From NCBI RefSeq assembly GCF_001015195.1, contig NZ_LDES01000075.1, forward strand, positions 29,478 to 93,477: DNA of 64,000 nt. The letters are read 5' to 3'. Below are positions 1-8,728 of this stretch, one piece after another; the stretch's first letter is position 1; each line of letters opens with the position of its first letter. The position numbers and the translations under genes are program-made. This stretch comes from Sphingomonas sp. Y57. GTDB lineage: Bacteria; Pseudomonadota; Alphaproteobacteria; Sphingomonadales; Sphingomonadaceae. Under the pieces are notes generated by a model. The model saw nothing but the letters and a program-made list of their open reading frames with translations, had not been told where the DNA came from and did not search any database.

Positions 1-489
1 CAGCCGGTCGGCGCGATTCGAATAAATCTGGTTGATCATGTCGACGATCGGCCAGTCGCGCGCGATCAGCAGGCCCTGCTGCCGATAGCTCGGGAAGCAC
101 ATGTCGTCATAGTCCAGCGCATGGGCCGCGCCGACCGAGGTAGCCTCCTCGCCCGTGCACTTCATGTAGAAGCTGGTCTTTCCCTGGCGCTGTGCGCGAT
201 AGAGCCGCTCGTCGAAGGCGCGGGTCAGCGCCATGCTGCGCAACATCTTGAGCAGCGTCTCGGGCGCCAGGCGCGGATCCCACGGCCCTTGCGCCCGCCC
301 TTCGTCGTCGAGCACGCGGACCATCGCATAGGCCATGTCGCGGATGTCGGCGGGGCTGGTGTCGATCGGCGGCCGGCGCACGGCCCCCGCGGCGGGCATG
401 TCGAAGTCGGCGAAGTCGACCGTGTCGCCCGGCCGGAACGGCGGCTCGGGCACATGAAGCGACAGCGGCGGCAGGTTACGGCCCGTCAT
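1..489 (-). CDS. bkdA1: Branched-chain 2-oxoacid dehydrogenase E1 alpha subunit (3' end cut off by window edge)
   Basis: Thiamine-diphosphate-dependent E1 alpha subunit, which decarboxylates the 2-oxoacids of leucine, isoleucine and valine within the cytoplasmic branched-chain 2-oxoacid dehydrogenase complex. Only the first 163 residues are present. They contain the start of the E1 fold with the motifs RAFDERLYRAQRQGKTSFYM, CTGEEA and FPSYRQQGLL, which are typical of this subunit rather than pyruvate E1. The ATG at 489 is chosen because the in-frame upstream ATG at 500 meets a stop after four codons. The reaction feeds isovaleryl-CoA to the dehydrogenase encoded at 16121, although the two loci are about 15 kb apart here. 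The partner beta and E2 genes would lie left of the window. Confidence 0.85.
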   Translation of the reverse strand, partial: MTGRNLPPLSLHVPEPPFRPGDTVDFADFDMPAAGAVRRPPIDTSPADIRDMAYAMVRVLDDEGRAQGPWDPRLAPETLLKMLRSMALTRAFDERLYRAQRQGKTSFYMKCTGEEATSVGAAHALDYDDMCFPSYRQQGLLIARDWPIVDMINQIYSNRADRL

Positions 490-830
490 GCGCAGCTCAT
501 CCTCGTACCTATTCGGTCAGCACTGCTGACCCTTATTCCACCTATAGCCCCTTGGAATAATATTACAACAGCCATTCATAAAATTACAACGGCTCGCAGA
601 CTCGCCGGAAAGCGATCCTTTTACCGCCATTCCCATCGTCACGGAACGAAGGAGACGAAGAAAAGGGAGATCCCGGCTTTCGCTGGGATGACCTGGAGCG
701 GTTCACGAGTCGGCAGATATTTCATCCGCCTGGAGCCAGTTTCAGATTGATCGAGACTGTCCGCTCGGGACGAACGGTCCAAGCTTACTGAAATTGACTT
801 TAGAAATCGCTCTCGGGTGGACCGGCCTCG
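490..830. other. Intergenic region with REP-like hairpins
   Basis: This 341-bp stretch holds no convincing gene. It contains a short imperfect hairpin (670-689, ATCCCGGC-tttc-GCTGGGAT type) and, at 751-777, a half copy of the REP unit found complete at 13448 and 18900 (it ends in CGCTCGGGACGAACGG-like sequence). The AT-rich part around 530-600 is the likely promoter region for the E1 alpha gene. No clear -35/-10 pair was identified. Confidence 0.5.
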
Positions 831-2255
831 TCAGCCGCGGATCGGCAGGCGGCAGATCGCCTCCAACCCGCCACCGGGCCGATTCGCGAGGATCAGGCTG
901 CCGCCATGTTCCTGCGCGATGGCGCGCGCGATGCTGAGGCCCAGGCCGATGCCCCCGGTCGCACGGTTGCGTGACGGCTCGCCGCGCTCGAACGGCTGGA
1001 ACATTGCTTCCAGCGCCTTGTCGGGAAGACCCGGCCCGCGATCGGCGATCCGGACCTCCGCCTCGCCGCCGATCCGGACGACGCCGATCTCGACGCCGCC
1101 GCCATAGGCGACACCGTTGTCGATCAGGTTCTGGAACAGGCGCTTCAGCGCCATCGGGTCGCCCTCGACCACGGCCGGCTCGATCCGGCCCGGCGTCACC
1201 GGGCGGCCGATCTCGCGCTCGTCCGTTGTAAGGTCGGCGAGCAGACGGTCGATCGCGACCGGCTCGACGATGTGGATGTTGCCGGTGTCACGAACGAAGG
1301 AGATGGTCGCGGCGATCATCGCCCGCATCTGTTCGATATCGGCCTGAACCTTCTCCCGCATTTCGTCGGGTGCGCCCTCGATGCGGAAGGCGATCCGCGC
1401 CAGCGGGGTGCGCAGGTCGTGCGCGATCGCACCGATCATGTTGGTCCGCTCGGTCAGATAGGCGGACAGCCGCTGCTGCATGCGGTTGAGCGCATGGGCC
1501 GTAACGCGCAGTTCGGTCGGCCCCTCCTCGACGATCAGCGGTGCCTGCGGATTGGCGCCCATCCGATCGGCGGCATCCGCGATGCGGCGGATCGGCTTGG
1601 CGAGCGCGCGCGCGAAGAACCATGCGAAGGGGATGACGGCAAGCAGGCTGAGTCCGAACAGCATCAATATCCGCTGCTGCCACGAGGCCAGCCAGGCGCG
1701 CGGCGGCGTCCGTACCACTCGCCAGCCGTCATCGGTACGCAGCCCCGCGACCACGGTGTCGAAGAACAGCGGCTCGCCGCGGCGGACGATCACCCGGCGG
1801 TCGCCACGGCGGCCGAACGGCATGTTGCTGCGCTGGTCGGGCTCGAAGAACAGCCGGACATCCTCGATCGGGACCCCGATCCGGTGGGCAAGCCGGGCCG
1901 TGAATATATCGGAGCTGACCATGTCCGGATCGGGCAGCGGCGGCGTCGACCGCTGCACCGCGCCAAGCCGCCGCTCGCGATCGTCAGCGTCCGTGCGGTC
2001 GGACGCGGCGGGGGAAAGGTCGACGGGACCGGCCCGGTCGCGGGGGACGACCATCACCCGCCAGCGGCGCTCGCGCGGGATCTTGCGGCCGGCCAGCGCC
2101 TCGGCGATGTCGGACAGGCTGTTGAAGTCGGGACGTGGCGGCGGGGACCAGACGAACAGTGCGACGGTGACGACGAACACGACGGCGACACTGGCGAGCA
2201 GCAGCAGCAGCGTCTGCCAGAAGATCGACAGGCCGCCGCCGCGCAGCTGCGTCAT
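831..2255 (-). CDS. EnvZ-type sensor histidine kinase
   Basis: Inner-membrane sensor kinase of 474 residues. A transmembrane helix (about 12-36) and a second (about 195-215) flank a periplasmic sensor loop. A HAMP region follows, then the HisKA motif IAHDLRTPLARIAF with the phospho-acceptor His279, and a HATPase domain with the N box (NLIDNGVAYGG), G1 (DRGPGLPD) and G2 (GGIGLGLSIA). The ATG at 2255 overlaps the stop of the response regulator by four bases, so the pair is translationally coupled. It is the last gene of a seven-gene operon beginning with a MacAB-TolC-type pump. It presumably senses an envelope signal connected with that pump, but the ligand cannot be read from the sequence. Confidence 0.9.
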   Translation of the reverse strand: MTQLRGGGLSIFWQTLLLLLASVAVVFVVTVALFVWSPPPRPDFNSLSDIAEALAGRKIPRERRWRVMVVPRDRAGPVDLSPAASDRTDADDRERRLGAVQRSTPPLPDPDMVSSDIFTARLAHRIGVPIEDVRLFFEPDQRSNMPFGRRGDRRVIVRRGEPLFFDTVVAGLRTDDGWRVVRTPPRAWLASWQQRILMLFGLSLLAVIPFAWFFARALAKPIRRIADAADRMGANPQAPLIVEEGPTELRVTAHALNRMQQRLSAYLTERTNMIGAIAHDLRTPLARIAFRIEGAPDEMREKVQADIEQMRAMIAATISFVRDTGNIHIVEPVAIDRLLADLTTDEREIGRPVTPGRIEPAVVEGDPMALKRLFQNLIDNGVAYGGGVEIGVVRIGGEAEVRIADRGPGLPDKALEAMFQPFERGEPSRNRATGGIGLGLSIARAIAQEHGGSLILANRPGGGLEAICRLPIRG

Positions 2256-2959
2256 TCGCCTTCGACCTTCAGCGTGAACATATAGCCTTCGTTGCGGATC
2301 GTCCGGATCGGATCGTCGGGGCCGAGCTTCTTGCGCAGCCGGCTGATCGTCACGTCGATCGCGCGATCGAACACGTCGCTGTCGATGCCCTTGCCCGCCT
2401 CGATCAGCTGGTCGCGGCTCAGCACGCGCTGCGGCCTGTCCAGAAAGGCGGCAAGCACGCGGAACTCGGCGTCGGTCAGCGGCGCAGCCGGCGCATCGAG
2501 CCGCCGCACCTCGCGCTGGACGATGTCGAGCGTCCAGGAGCCGAAACGGCGGACCGCCCCGCCCGTGCCGGCGGCGGCGGCTTCCTCTCCCCGGCGGCGC
2601 AGCACCGCGCGGATGCGGGCCAGCAATTCGCGCGGGTTGCACGGCTTGGGCAGATAATCGTCGGCGCCGACCTCCAACCCGATGATCCGGTCGGTATCCT
2701 CGCCCATCGCCGACAGCATGATCACGGCGGGGCCGCCGGGCTTGCGCACCCGGCGCAGGATCGACAGCCCGTCCTCGCCCGGCATCATCAGGTCGAGGAC
2801 GATCAGGTCGGGCCGCTCGACGGCGATGCGAGCGTCCATCTCGGCACCGTCGGCGGCGCTCTCGACGCGCAGGCCGTTGGCGCGCAGGAAATCCGTGATC
2901 AGCGTGCGCAGGTCGCCATCGTCGTCAACCACGAGGATCAGCGGGTTGCTGCCGTTCAC
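2252..2959 (-). CDS. OmpR-family response regulator
   Basis: Two-domain transcription factor of 235 residues. The receiver domain shows the acidic pocket D12-D14, the phospho-acceptor D56 in VLDLMMPGEDG and the conserved K105 in DYLPKPCNP. The C-terminal winged-helix domain (about 135-230) has the OmpR/PhoB pattern ending in ISRLRKKLGPDD and the wing GYMFTL. It overlaps the upstream EF-hand gene and the downstream kinase gene by four bases each (ATGA junctions). The likely target is its own operon, by analogy with other pump-linked two-component systems; this is inference. Confidence 0.92.
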   Translation of the reverse strand: MNGSNPLILVVDDDGDLRTLITDFLRANGLRVESAADGAEMDARIAVERPDLIVLDLMMPGEDGLSILRRVRKPGGPAVIMLSAMGEDTDRIIGLEVGADDYLPKPCNPRELLARIRAVLRRRGEEAAAAGTGGAVRRFGSWTLDIVQREVRRLDAPAAPLTDAEFRVLAAFLDRPQRVLSRDQLIEAGKGIDSDVFDRAIDVTISRLRKKLGPDDPIRTIRNEGYMFTLKVEGE

Positions 2960-3645
2960 CGCCGCTTCTCCTTCGCCTTCTCCTTGATCCGTTCGAGGCA
3001 GGCCGCGTTCGCGGCGACCTGTGCCGGCGTCCTGGGCAGCTGGGCAAAGCCCAGCGCCTTGGTCTGCTGCGGGTCGAGATCGGCAAAGCGGCCGGCGGCG
3101 GCGGCGCGGAATTCCTGCGCGGTAATCGCGCGGTTGAGGTCGCTGTCGGCGGCGGCCACCGGATTGGGGATGTTGAGGAAGGCGTAGCGCCCCGCCCCGA
3201 TGGCGCCGTCATAACCTGCGGCCACCGGCCTGCCACGCCGTTTCGCCGGACGCGGACGATCGCGCTCGTCGTCCTTCGCGCCGCCATCGGCCGGGCGCTC
3301 CGGCCGCCGCTGGTAGAGGCGGATCTCGGGGGCGACGTCCTGCTCATAGGCGCTGACCTCGTCAGGCAGCAGCTCGCCGCTCTTGTCCTTGTCGAGCGTG
3401 GCGAAGAAGCGGTCCCCGTCGACCATCAGTTCGCCCACCGTCAGCAGCCCGTCGCCGTTGCGGTCGGCCTGGTCGAACCAGCGCCGGACCGGATCGTCGC
3501 CTTCACCCTTCGGCCGGAACGGCTCCCCCATCGGTGATATGAACAGCACCGGCCGCACCGGCTCGGGGCAGACCGGCGGCGGGCCGTCGCGCCGGGCAAC
3601 GGCGGGCGATGCGAGCAGCAAGGCGAGGAGGAAGGCCTGTCTCAT
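2956..3645 (-). CDS. Secreted EF-hand calcium-binding protein
   Basis: Protein of 229 residues with a short hydrophobic N-terminal signal (about residues 1-17, ending near SPAVA), so probably periplasmic. Three canonical 12-residue EF-hand loops are visible: 61-72 (D-x-N-x-D-G pattern ending in E72), 85-96 (D-x-D-x-S-G ending in E96) and 167-178 (D-x-D-x-N ending in E178). A basic, proline-rich linker separates the second and third. It lies between a pump permease and a two-component system, overlapping both by four bases. It may be a calcium-responsive accessory or signal component of that system; no function is established for such a protein. Confidence 0.8.
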   Translation of the reverse strand: MRQAFLLALLLASPAVARRDGPPPVCPEPVRPVLFISPMGEPFRPKGEGDDPVRRWFDQADRNGDGLLTVGELMVDGDRFFATLDKDKSGELLPDEVSAYEQDVAPEIRLYQRRPERPADGGAKDDERDRPRPAKRRGRPVAAGYDGAIGAGRYAFLNIPNPVAAADSDLNRAITAQEFRAAAAGRFADLDPQQTKALGFAQLPRTPAQVAANAACLERIKEKAKEKRR

Positions 3646-4850
3646 TCGTGCCGCAGAGCCTCGATCGGGTTGAGCGAGGCCGCGCGCCGCGCCGGGAAAT
3701 AGCCGAACACCACGCCGATCAGCGCCGAGAAGATGAAAGCGATCAGGTTGATCTGCGGATCGAAGATGAACGGCACCTTCAACACCGGCGCGAGGATCAG
3801 GGTGGAGACCAGCGCCAGGAACAGGCCGAGCAGCCCGCCCAGGCAGGCGAGCGTGACCGCCTCGACCAGGAATTGCAGCAGCACCTCGCGCGCGACCGCG
3901 CCGATCGCCAGGCGGATGCCGATCTCGCGGGTCCGTTCGGTCACCGAGACGAGCATGATGTTCATGATGCCGATACCCCCGACAAGCAGGCTGACCGCCG
4001 CCACCGCGCCCAGCAGCGAGGTGAGGATCTGGGTGGTGCCCGACAGCGTGTCGGATATCTGCTTGGTGTCGAAGATGTTGAAATCGTCCTCGGCCCCGTC
4101 GGTCAGGTGGCGGCGTTCGCGCAGCAGGTCGCGCAGCGACGCCTGCACCCGCTGGCTGTCATAGTCGGCATCGACGGATACCATCATCATGCGGACGTCG
4201 CGATTGCCGGTCATCCGCCGCTGCACCGCCTTGTAGGGCATCAGCACGATGTCGTCCTGATCGTTGCCGAAGCCGCCCTGGCCCTTGGGCGCCAGCGCGC
4301 CGATGATCTCGCACGAGATGTTCTTGATGCGGAACCGCTTGCCGACCGGGTCGGTGCCACGGAACAGCCGGTTGCGGACGGTGTTGCCGACGATGCACAC
4401 CGCCTTGCCCGCCTGTTCCTCCGCCGGCGAGAATATCCGCCCGCTGGTGAAGGTCCAGGGCTGGGCGGTGAAATATTCGCGATTGGTGCCGTTCACGGTC
4501 GTCGACCAGTTGGCCGCGTTATAGACGGCGGTGCCGGTCGACTGGACGAGCGGCGCGACCGCCTGCACGCCGACGATCTGGGTGCGGATCGCGTCCAGGT
4601 CCTCGATCTTGAAGTCCGGCGGCTGCGGCCCGCCACCGCCGCGCCCGAAGCCCTGGCCTGGCCGGACCTGGAGGACGTTGGCGCCCAGGCTGGAGATCTG
4701 CTGCTTGACGGCCGCGGTCGCGCCCTGGCCGAGCGTAACCATCGTCACCACCGCCCAGACGCCGATGACGATGCCGAGGATGGTGAGGAATGACCGCAGC
4801 AGGTGCCGCCGGATCTCGCGCACCGCGAGGAGGAAGGTGGTGCCCCACAT
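3642..4850 (-). CDS. ABC transporter permease, MacB/FtsX family
   Basis: Inner-membrane permease of 402 residues with one N-terminal transmembrane helix (about 18-40), a large periplasmic MacB core domain and three C-terminal helices, ending in the family signature YFPARRAASLNPIEALRHE. The conserved FtsX segment RTREIGIRLAIGA is present. Unlike E. coli MacB, the ATPase is a separate polypeptide encoded just upstream (one-base overlap at 4850). The start at 4850 follows from alignment of the MacB N terminus (WGTTFLLAVREIRRHLLRS). It should work with the ATPase, the adaptor and the outer-membrane channel as a tripartite exporter. Confidence 0.92.
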   Translation of the reverse strand: MWGTTFLLAVREIRRHLLRSFLTILGIVIGVWAVVTMVTLGQGATAAVKQQISSLGANVLQVRPGQGFGRGGGGPQPPDFKIEDLDAIRTQIVGVQAVAPLVQSTGTAVYNAANWSTTVNGTNREYFTAQPWTFTSGRIFSPAEEQAGKAVCIVGNTVRNRLFRGTDPVGKRFRIKNISCEIIGALAPKGQGGFGNDQDDIVLMPYKAVQRRMTGNRDVRMMMVSVDADYDSQRVQASLRDLLRERRHLTDGAEDDFNIFDTKQISDTLSGTTQILTSLLGAVAAVSLLVGGIGIMNIMLVSVTERTREIGIRLAIGAVAREVLLQFLVEAVTLACLGGLLGLFLALVSTLILAPVLKVPFIFDPQINLIAFIFSALIGVVFGYFPARRAASLNPIEALRHE

Positions 4851-5578
4851 CAGGCCTTGGCCCCCGCCCCTTCGGTCACTTCGAACCGCTCCACCAGCCC
4901 GTCGCGGAAATGGACGATGGTGTGCGCATAGGCGGCCATCTCGGGCTCGTGCGTCACCATCAGCACGGTTATCCCGCTGTTTCGGTTGAGGTCGGTCAGA
5001 AGCTCCATGATCTCGATCGAGCGTTCGGTATCGAGGTTGCCCGTCGGCTCGTCGGCGAGCAGCACGTCGGGATGGGTGACGATCGCCCGCGCGATTGCGA
5101 CGCGCTGCTGCTGGCCGCCCGACAGCTCGGCGGGGGTATGGTCCCACCAGTCGGCCAGGCCGACCTTGTCGAGCGCCGCCATGGCGGCCGCACGGCGCGC
5201 CGCCTTCTCCTCCCCGCGATAGACGAGCGGCAGCTCGACATTCTCGAGAGCGGAGGTGCGCGCGAGCAGGTTGAAGCCCTGGAAGACGAAACCGAGATAG
5301 CGGCGGCGGAGCAGCGCGCGCTGATCGCGTTCGAGCTTCTCGACGTGATAGCCGCGGAACAGGAATTCCCCCGCGGTCGGCACATCGAGGCAGCCGAGGA
5401 TGTTCATCGTGGTCGACTTGCCCGATCCGGATGGCCCCATCACCGCGACGAAATCGCCCCGCGCGATATCAAGGTCGACGCCCTTGAGCGCGGCGAAGGC
5501 GGTCGGCCCTTCGCCGAACACCTTGGTGACGCCGCGGAGCTGGATCAGCAGCTCGCCGGAGGCGACCTCATTGGCCAT
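4850..5578 (-). CDS. ABC transporter ATP-binding protein, LolD/MacB type
   Basis: Cytoplasmic ATPase of 242 residues. Walker A (GPSGSGKST), the Q loop, the ABC signature (LSGGQQQRVAIARA), Walker B (VLLADEPTGNLD) and the switch histidine (VTHEPEMA) are all intact. The ATG at 5578 is preferred over the in-frame upstream codon at 5650 because the longer form adds only an alanine-rich tail that is antisense to nothing known and lies inside the adaptor gene. It overlaps the adaptor gene's end by 11 bases and the permease start by one. It powers the permease encoded next. Confidence 0.93.
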   Translation of the reverse strand: MANEVASGELLIQLRGVTKVFGEGPTAFAALKGVDLDIARGDFVAVMGPSGSGKSTTMNILGCLDVPTAGEFLFRGYHVEKLERDQRALLRRRYLGFVFQGFNLLARTSALENVELPLVYRGEEKAARRAAAMAALDKVGLADWWDHTPAELSGGQQQRVAIARAIVTHPDVLLADEPTGNLDTERSIEIMELLTDLNRNSGITVLMVTHEPEMAAYAHTIVHFRDGLVERFEVTEGAGAKA

Positions 5579-6980
5579 TGCGCCGCTGCCCGCTTCCGCC
5601 CTGGCCGCTTCCACCCTGGCCGCGGCCGGAACCGCCGCTGCCGGCCGCATATTGGCCGATCACGACCTGCATGCCCTCGGTCAGCTTGCCGCCGATCACC
5701 TCGGCCTGGCTGCCATTGCTCTCTCCTACGGTGATCTCGACCGGCTGCGGCTGGCTGCCCGAATCGGCGACGACGTAGACGGTCTGCTTGCTGCCGCGGC
5801 CGATCGCCGCCTCGCGCTCGCCCGAACCGCCGCGACGGCGGACGCGGGGAGCGAGCACGCTGGTGATGCCGCCCCCGCCGCTGGCCGCCGCCTGCCGATC
5901 GGGCGTGAAGCGCAGCGCCGCTGCCGGGACCAGCAGGACGTTCTTCTTCTGGGTGGTGATGATGTCGGCCGTCGCGGTCATGCCGGGGCGGAGCAAACCA
6001 TCGCCATTGGCCACGGTCAGCCGCGCGGTGTAGGCGACGACCCCGCTGGTGGTGGCGCTGGCGGTGCTGCCCGACGACGCGCTCGACGTACCGGTGCCGG
6101 TCGCGTTGGCGCCGACATCGACCCGCTCGATCGTCGCCGGAAAGGTCCGGCCCGGAAAGGCATCGACGGTGAAGGTCGCCTTCTGGCCCTTCTGCACCTG
6201 CCCGACATCGGCCTCGTCCACCTTCACTTCGAGCCGCATCTGGCGGAGGTCCTCGGCGATGGTGAACAGGACCGGCGCATTGAACGAGGCGGCGACGGTC
6301 TGCCCGGGCTCGATCGAGCGCGACAGCACCTGACCGTTGACGGGCGAACGAATGAACGCCTTGGACAGCGCCGTCTGAGCGGAGGAGAGGGTCGCCTGCG
6401 CCTGATCGACCGCGGCCTTCGCCGTCGAGACGCCGGCTGCCGCGCGGGCCGCATCGCCCCGCGCGACGTCGAGTTCGGTCGCCGACGGCACCTTGCCGCC
6501 GGACAGTCGCCAGACCTGTTCCTGTCGCCGCAGCGTCGCCCGCGCCTGCTGCGCCGTCGCTTCCGCCTGCTCGACCCCGGCCCGGGCCGATGCGAGCCCG
6601 GCTTCGGCCTGGTTGACCTCGTCCTGGAGCCGCGAGGTATCGAGCTTGGCGAGAAGCTGCCCCTTCTTCACGCGGTCATTGTTGTCGACATAGACCTCGA
6701 CGATGATGCCGGACTGCTCGGAACCCACCTCGACCTGGTTGGTCGGCGCGAGGTTGCCGGTCGCCGAGACGACGACGGTCAGGTCGCCGCGCTCGACCGG
6801 GCGGGTCGCATAGGCGGCCTTGTCGTCGCCGCCGAAGATCAGGCGCCACAGGATGACCAGCACGACGAGGATGGCGAGGCCGATGCCGATCCGCCGGAAC
6901 AGTACCGCGCGCGCGGAGGTCGGCTCGACGCCGAGGAACTCGTCCAGATCCTGCTGGGGCTGCTTGTCGGGATCGGTCAT
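5568..6980 (-). CDS. Efflux periplasmic adaptor subunit, MacA/RND membrane-fusion type
   Basis: Membrane-fusion protein of 470 residues. A short cytoplasmic tail is followed by one transmembrane helix (about 27-47), a lipoyl-like domain (QVEVGSEQSGIIVEVYVDNNDR region), a long alpha-hairpin with alternating A/Q/E residues (about 115-205) and beta-barrel domains. The C-terminal end is a low-complexity Gly/Ser/Gln-rich tail. Its position between the outer-membrane channel and the ABC ATPase marks it as the MacA-like linker of the exporter. Its start codon shares one base with the stop of the channel gene at 6980. Confidence 0.92.
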   Translation of the reverse strand: MTDPDKQPQQDLDEFLGVEPTSARAVLFRRIGIGLAILVVLVILWRLIFGGDDKAAYATRPVERGDLTVVVSATGNLAPTNQVEVGSEQSGIIVEVYVDNNDRVKKGQLLAKLDTSRLQDEVNQAEAGLASARAGVEQAEATAQQARATLRRQEQVWRLSGGKVPSATELDVARGDAARAAAGVSTAKAAVDQAQATLSSAQTALSKAFIRSPVNGQVLSRSIEPGQTVAASFNAPVLFTIAEDLRQMRLEVKVDEADVGQVQKGQKATFTVDAFPGRTFPATIERVDVGANATGTGTSSASSGSTASATTSGVVAYTARLTVANGDGLLRPGMTATADIITTQKKNVLLVPAAALRFTPDRQAAASGGGGITSVLAPRVRRRGGSGEREAAIGRGSKQTVYVVADSGSQPQPVEITVGESNGSQAEVIGGKLTEGMQVVIGQYAAGSGGSGRGQGGSGQGGSGQRRNGQ

Positions 6981-8491
6981 CAGGGTCTCGTTTCGGCAGG
7001 GGCGGGCCGCTGGCCGCCTTCATAGGGTCCGGGGGCCGGGATCGGCGCGGTCTGCCAGCCGCCGCCCAGCGCCTTGTAGAGCTGGATGGTCGCGCTCGCC
7101 CGAGCGGCGCGCGCAGTGGCGGCCGAATCCTGGCTGGCCAGGCGGGTGCGCTGGCTGTCGAGCAGCGACTGGAAGTCGACGAGGCCCGACCGATACTGGA
7201 GCTGCGCATAGCGCGCGGAATTATTGGCCGCCTCGTAGCTGACGGCGAGGTCGGCCTCGCGCCGTTCCGCCACCTCGCGTCCCTTCAGCGCATTCTCGAC
7301 TTCTTCGAGCGCGGTCAGCACCGCCTGACGATAGGAGTCGTAGGCCGCGTCGGTTGCCGCACGCTGGCCGAGGATCGCCGCGCGAATCTGGCCGCCTTGG
7401 AAGATCGGCGCGGTGATCCCCGCGACGAGGTTGCCGATGCCGTCGCTGATGACGTTGCCGATCGAGGTCGACGAGCCCGAGAAAGCCCCCGAGAGCCGCA
7501 GCGCCGGATAGAGCTGCGCCGTCTGCACACCGATCCGCGCGCTTTCGGCAGCGAGGGCGCGCTCGGCGCTGGCGACGTCGGGGCGGCGTTCGATCACCTG
7601 CGCCGGGATCGACGCATCGACGCCGGGAGCGAGCGGGATGGAGGCGGGGGGATCGATCAACGCCGTGATGGCGCCCGGCGCCTCGCCCAGCAGCACCGCT
7701 ATGCGGTTGGTGGCAGTCGCATAGTCGTTCTCGATCGTAGGGATCGAGGCCGCGGTCTGGGCGCGGAGCTGGCGCGCCTGTTCATAGTCCAGGCTCGAGA
7801 CCAGGCCTGCCTGGCGCCGCCAGCCCACCAGTTCGAAAATCTCGTCCTGTGCGGCCAGATTCTCACGCGCGATCCTCAGGCGGATTTGCGCGAGCCGCGC
7901 CTGGACATAGTTGAGCCCCACTTCGGAGGCGATGCTCGCCTGGGTGAAACGCAGGTCGGCCGCCCGCGCTTCCGCGGTGGCGCGCGCGGCCTCGACCGAC
8001 CGGCGAATGCCGCCGAACAGGTCTGCTTCCCACGCAACGTCGAATCCGCCGCGATAGACAGTAGTGTCGCCGCCGGTGCCGATCGTCTGGCCGGTCGAGG
8101 GGTCGATGATCGTACGGCTGTCGGCGCCGACGCTGCGCGCGACCGAGCCGCTCACCCCCGCGGTCGGCAGCGCCTGCCCCTGGGTACCGCGCAGCGTCGC
8201 GCGCGCCTGGCGCAACCGCGCCGCGGCGGCGCTGACATCGAGGTTGCCCGCAAAGGCCCGGTCGATCAGCTGGGTCAGGACCGGGTCCTCGAAGCTGTCC
8301 CACCAACGGGCGAGATCGACCATGTCCTGTTCCGCCGCGATCGTTGACGACGCCTGGAACTGATCGGGGATCTTCAGGTCGGATACCGACGGCGGCCGGT
8401 AGTCCGGCCCTGCATTGCAGGCGGACAGCAGCAGCAGGCCCAGCCCGAAGGCGGGACGCACGGCGTTCGCAAGGCGTTCGTCCATCCTCAT
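6980..8491 (-). CDS. NodT-family outer-membrane efflux lipoprotein
   Basis: TolC-like outer-membrane channel of 503 residues. It has a lipoprotein signal with the lipobox LLLSAC followed by the family start NAGPDYRPP, and two outer-membrane-efflux repeats. It is the promoter-proximal gene of the seven-gene operon ending at 831. The start at 8491 has an alternative in-frame ATG two codons later (MRM-DER). The 237 bases upstream contain the terminator of the opposite-flank OmpA gene and presumably this operon's promoter. The substrate is unknown; MacAB-type exporters carry antibiotics, lipopeptides or siderophores. Confidence 0.92.
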   Translation of the reverse strand: MRMDERLANAVRPAFGLGLLLLSACNAGPDYRPPSVSDLKIPDQFQASSTIAAEQDMVDLARWWDSFEDPVLTQLIDRAFAGNLDVSAAAARLRQARATLRGTQGQALPTAGVSGSVARSVGADSRTIIDPSTGQTIGTGGDTTVYRGGFDVAWEADLFGGIRRSVEAARATAEARAADLRFTQASIASEVGLNYVQARLAQIRLRIARENLAAQDEIFELVGWRRQAGLVSSLDYEQARQLRAQTAASIPTIENDYATATNRIAVLLGEAPGAITALIDPPASIPLAPGVDASIPAQVIERRPDVASAERALAAESARIGVQTAQLYPALRLSGAFSGSSTSIGNVISDGIGNLVAGITAPIFQGGQIRAAILGQRAATDAAYDSYRQAVLTALEEVENALKGREVAERREADLAVSYEAANNSARYAQLQYRSGLVDFQSLLDSQRTRLASQDSAATARAARASATIQLYKALGGGWQTAPIPAPGPYEGGQRPAPAETRP

Positions 8492-8658
8492 GCCGGCTCT
8501 GTTAGCGCCCTTTCATGTCCGGGGATTTCATCGCTGAAACGCGTATGTCGCGTCGCACATAATCCGCGTCATCGGCTGATCGCAACAAGGACGAACGCGA
8601 CAGGGTCCCCTTTCGACACCGTCCACCGCGCGGTTGGCGGCGATGGCCCTTATGCAAA

Positions 8659-8686
8659 ACCCCTTCCCGCCGAGGCGGGAAGGGGG
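8659..8686 (-). terminator. Intrinsic terminator after the ompA-like gene
   Basis: An uninterrupted inverted repeat (CCCCTTCCCGC / GCGGGAAGGGG, tetraloop CGAG) lies about 45 bases past the OmpA-family stop. On the minus strand it is followed by TTTT, as expected of a rho-independent terminator. It separates the OmpA transcript from the efflux operon. Confidence 0.7.
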
Positions 8687-8728
8687 TCGGAAGCCTTCCG
8701 GCGCGTGCCGGGCGACGACCGGATGGGA

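Noticed and set aside
1272..2285. 337-codon plus-strand frame
   Set aside because: Antisense to the histidine kinase gene, whose motifs are complete.
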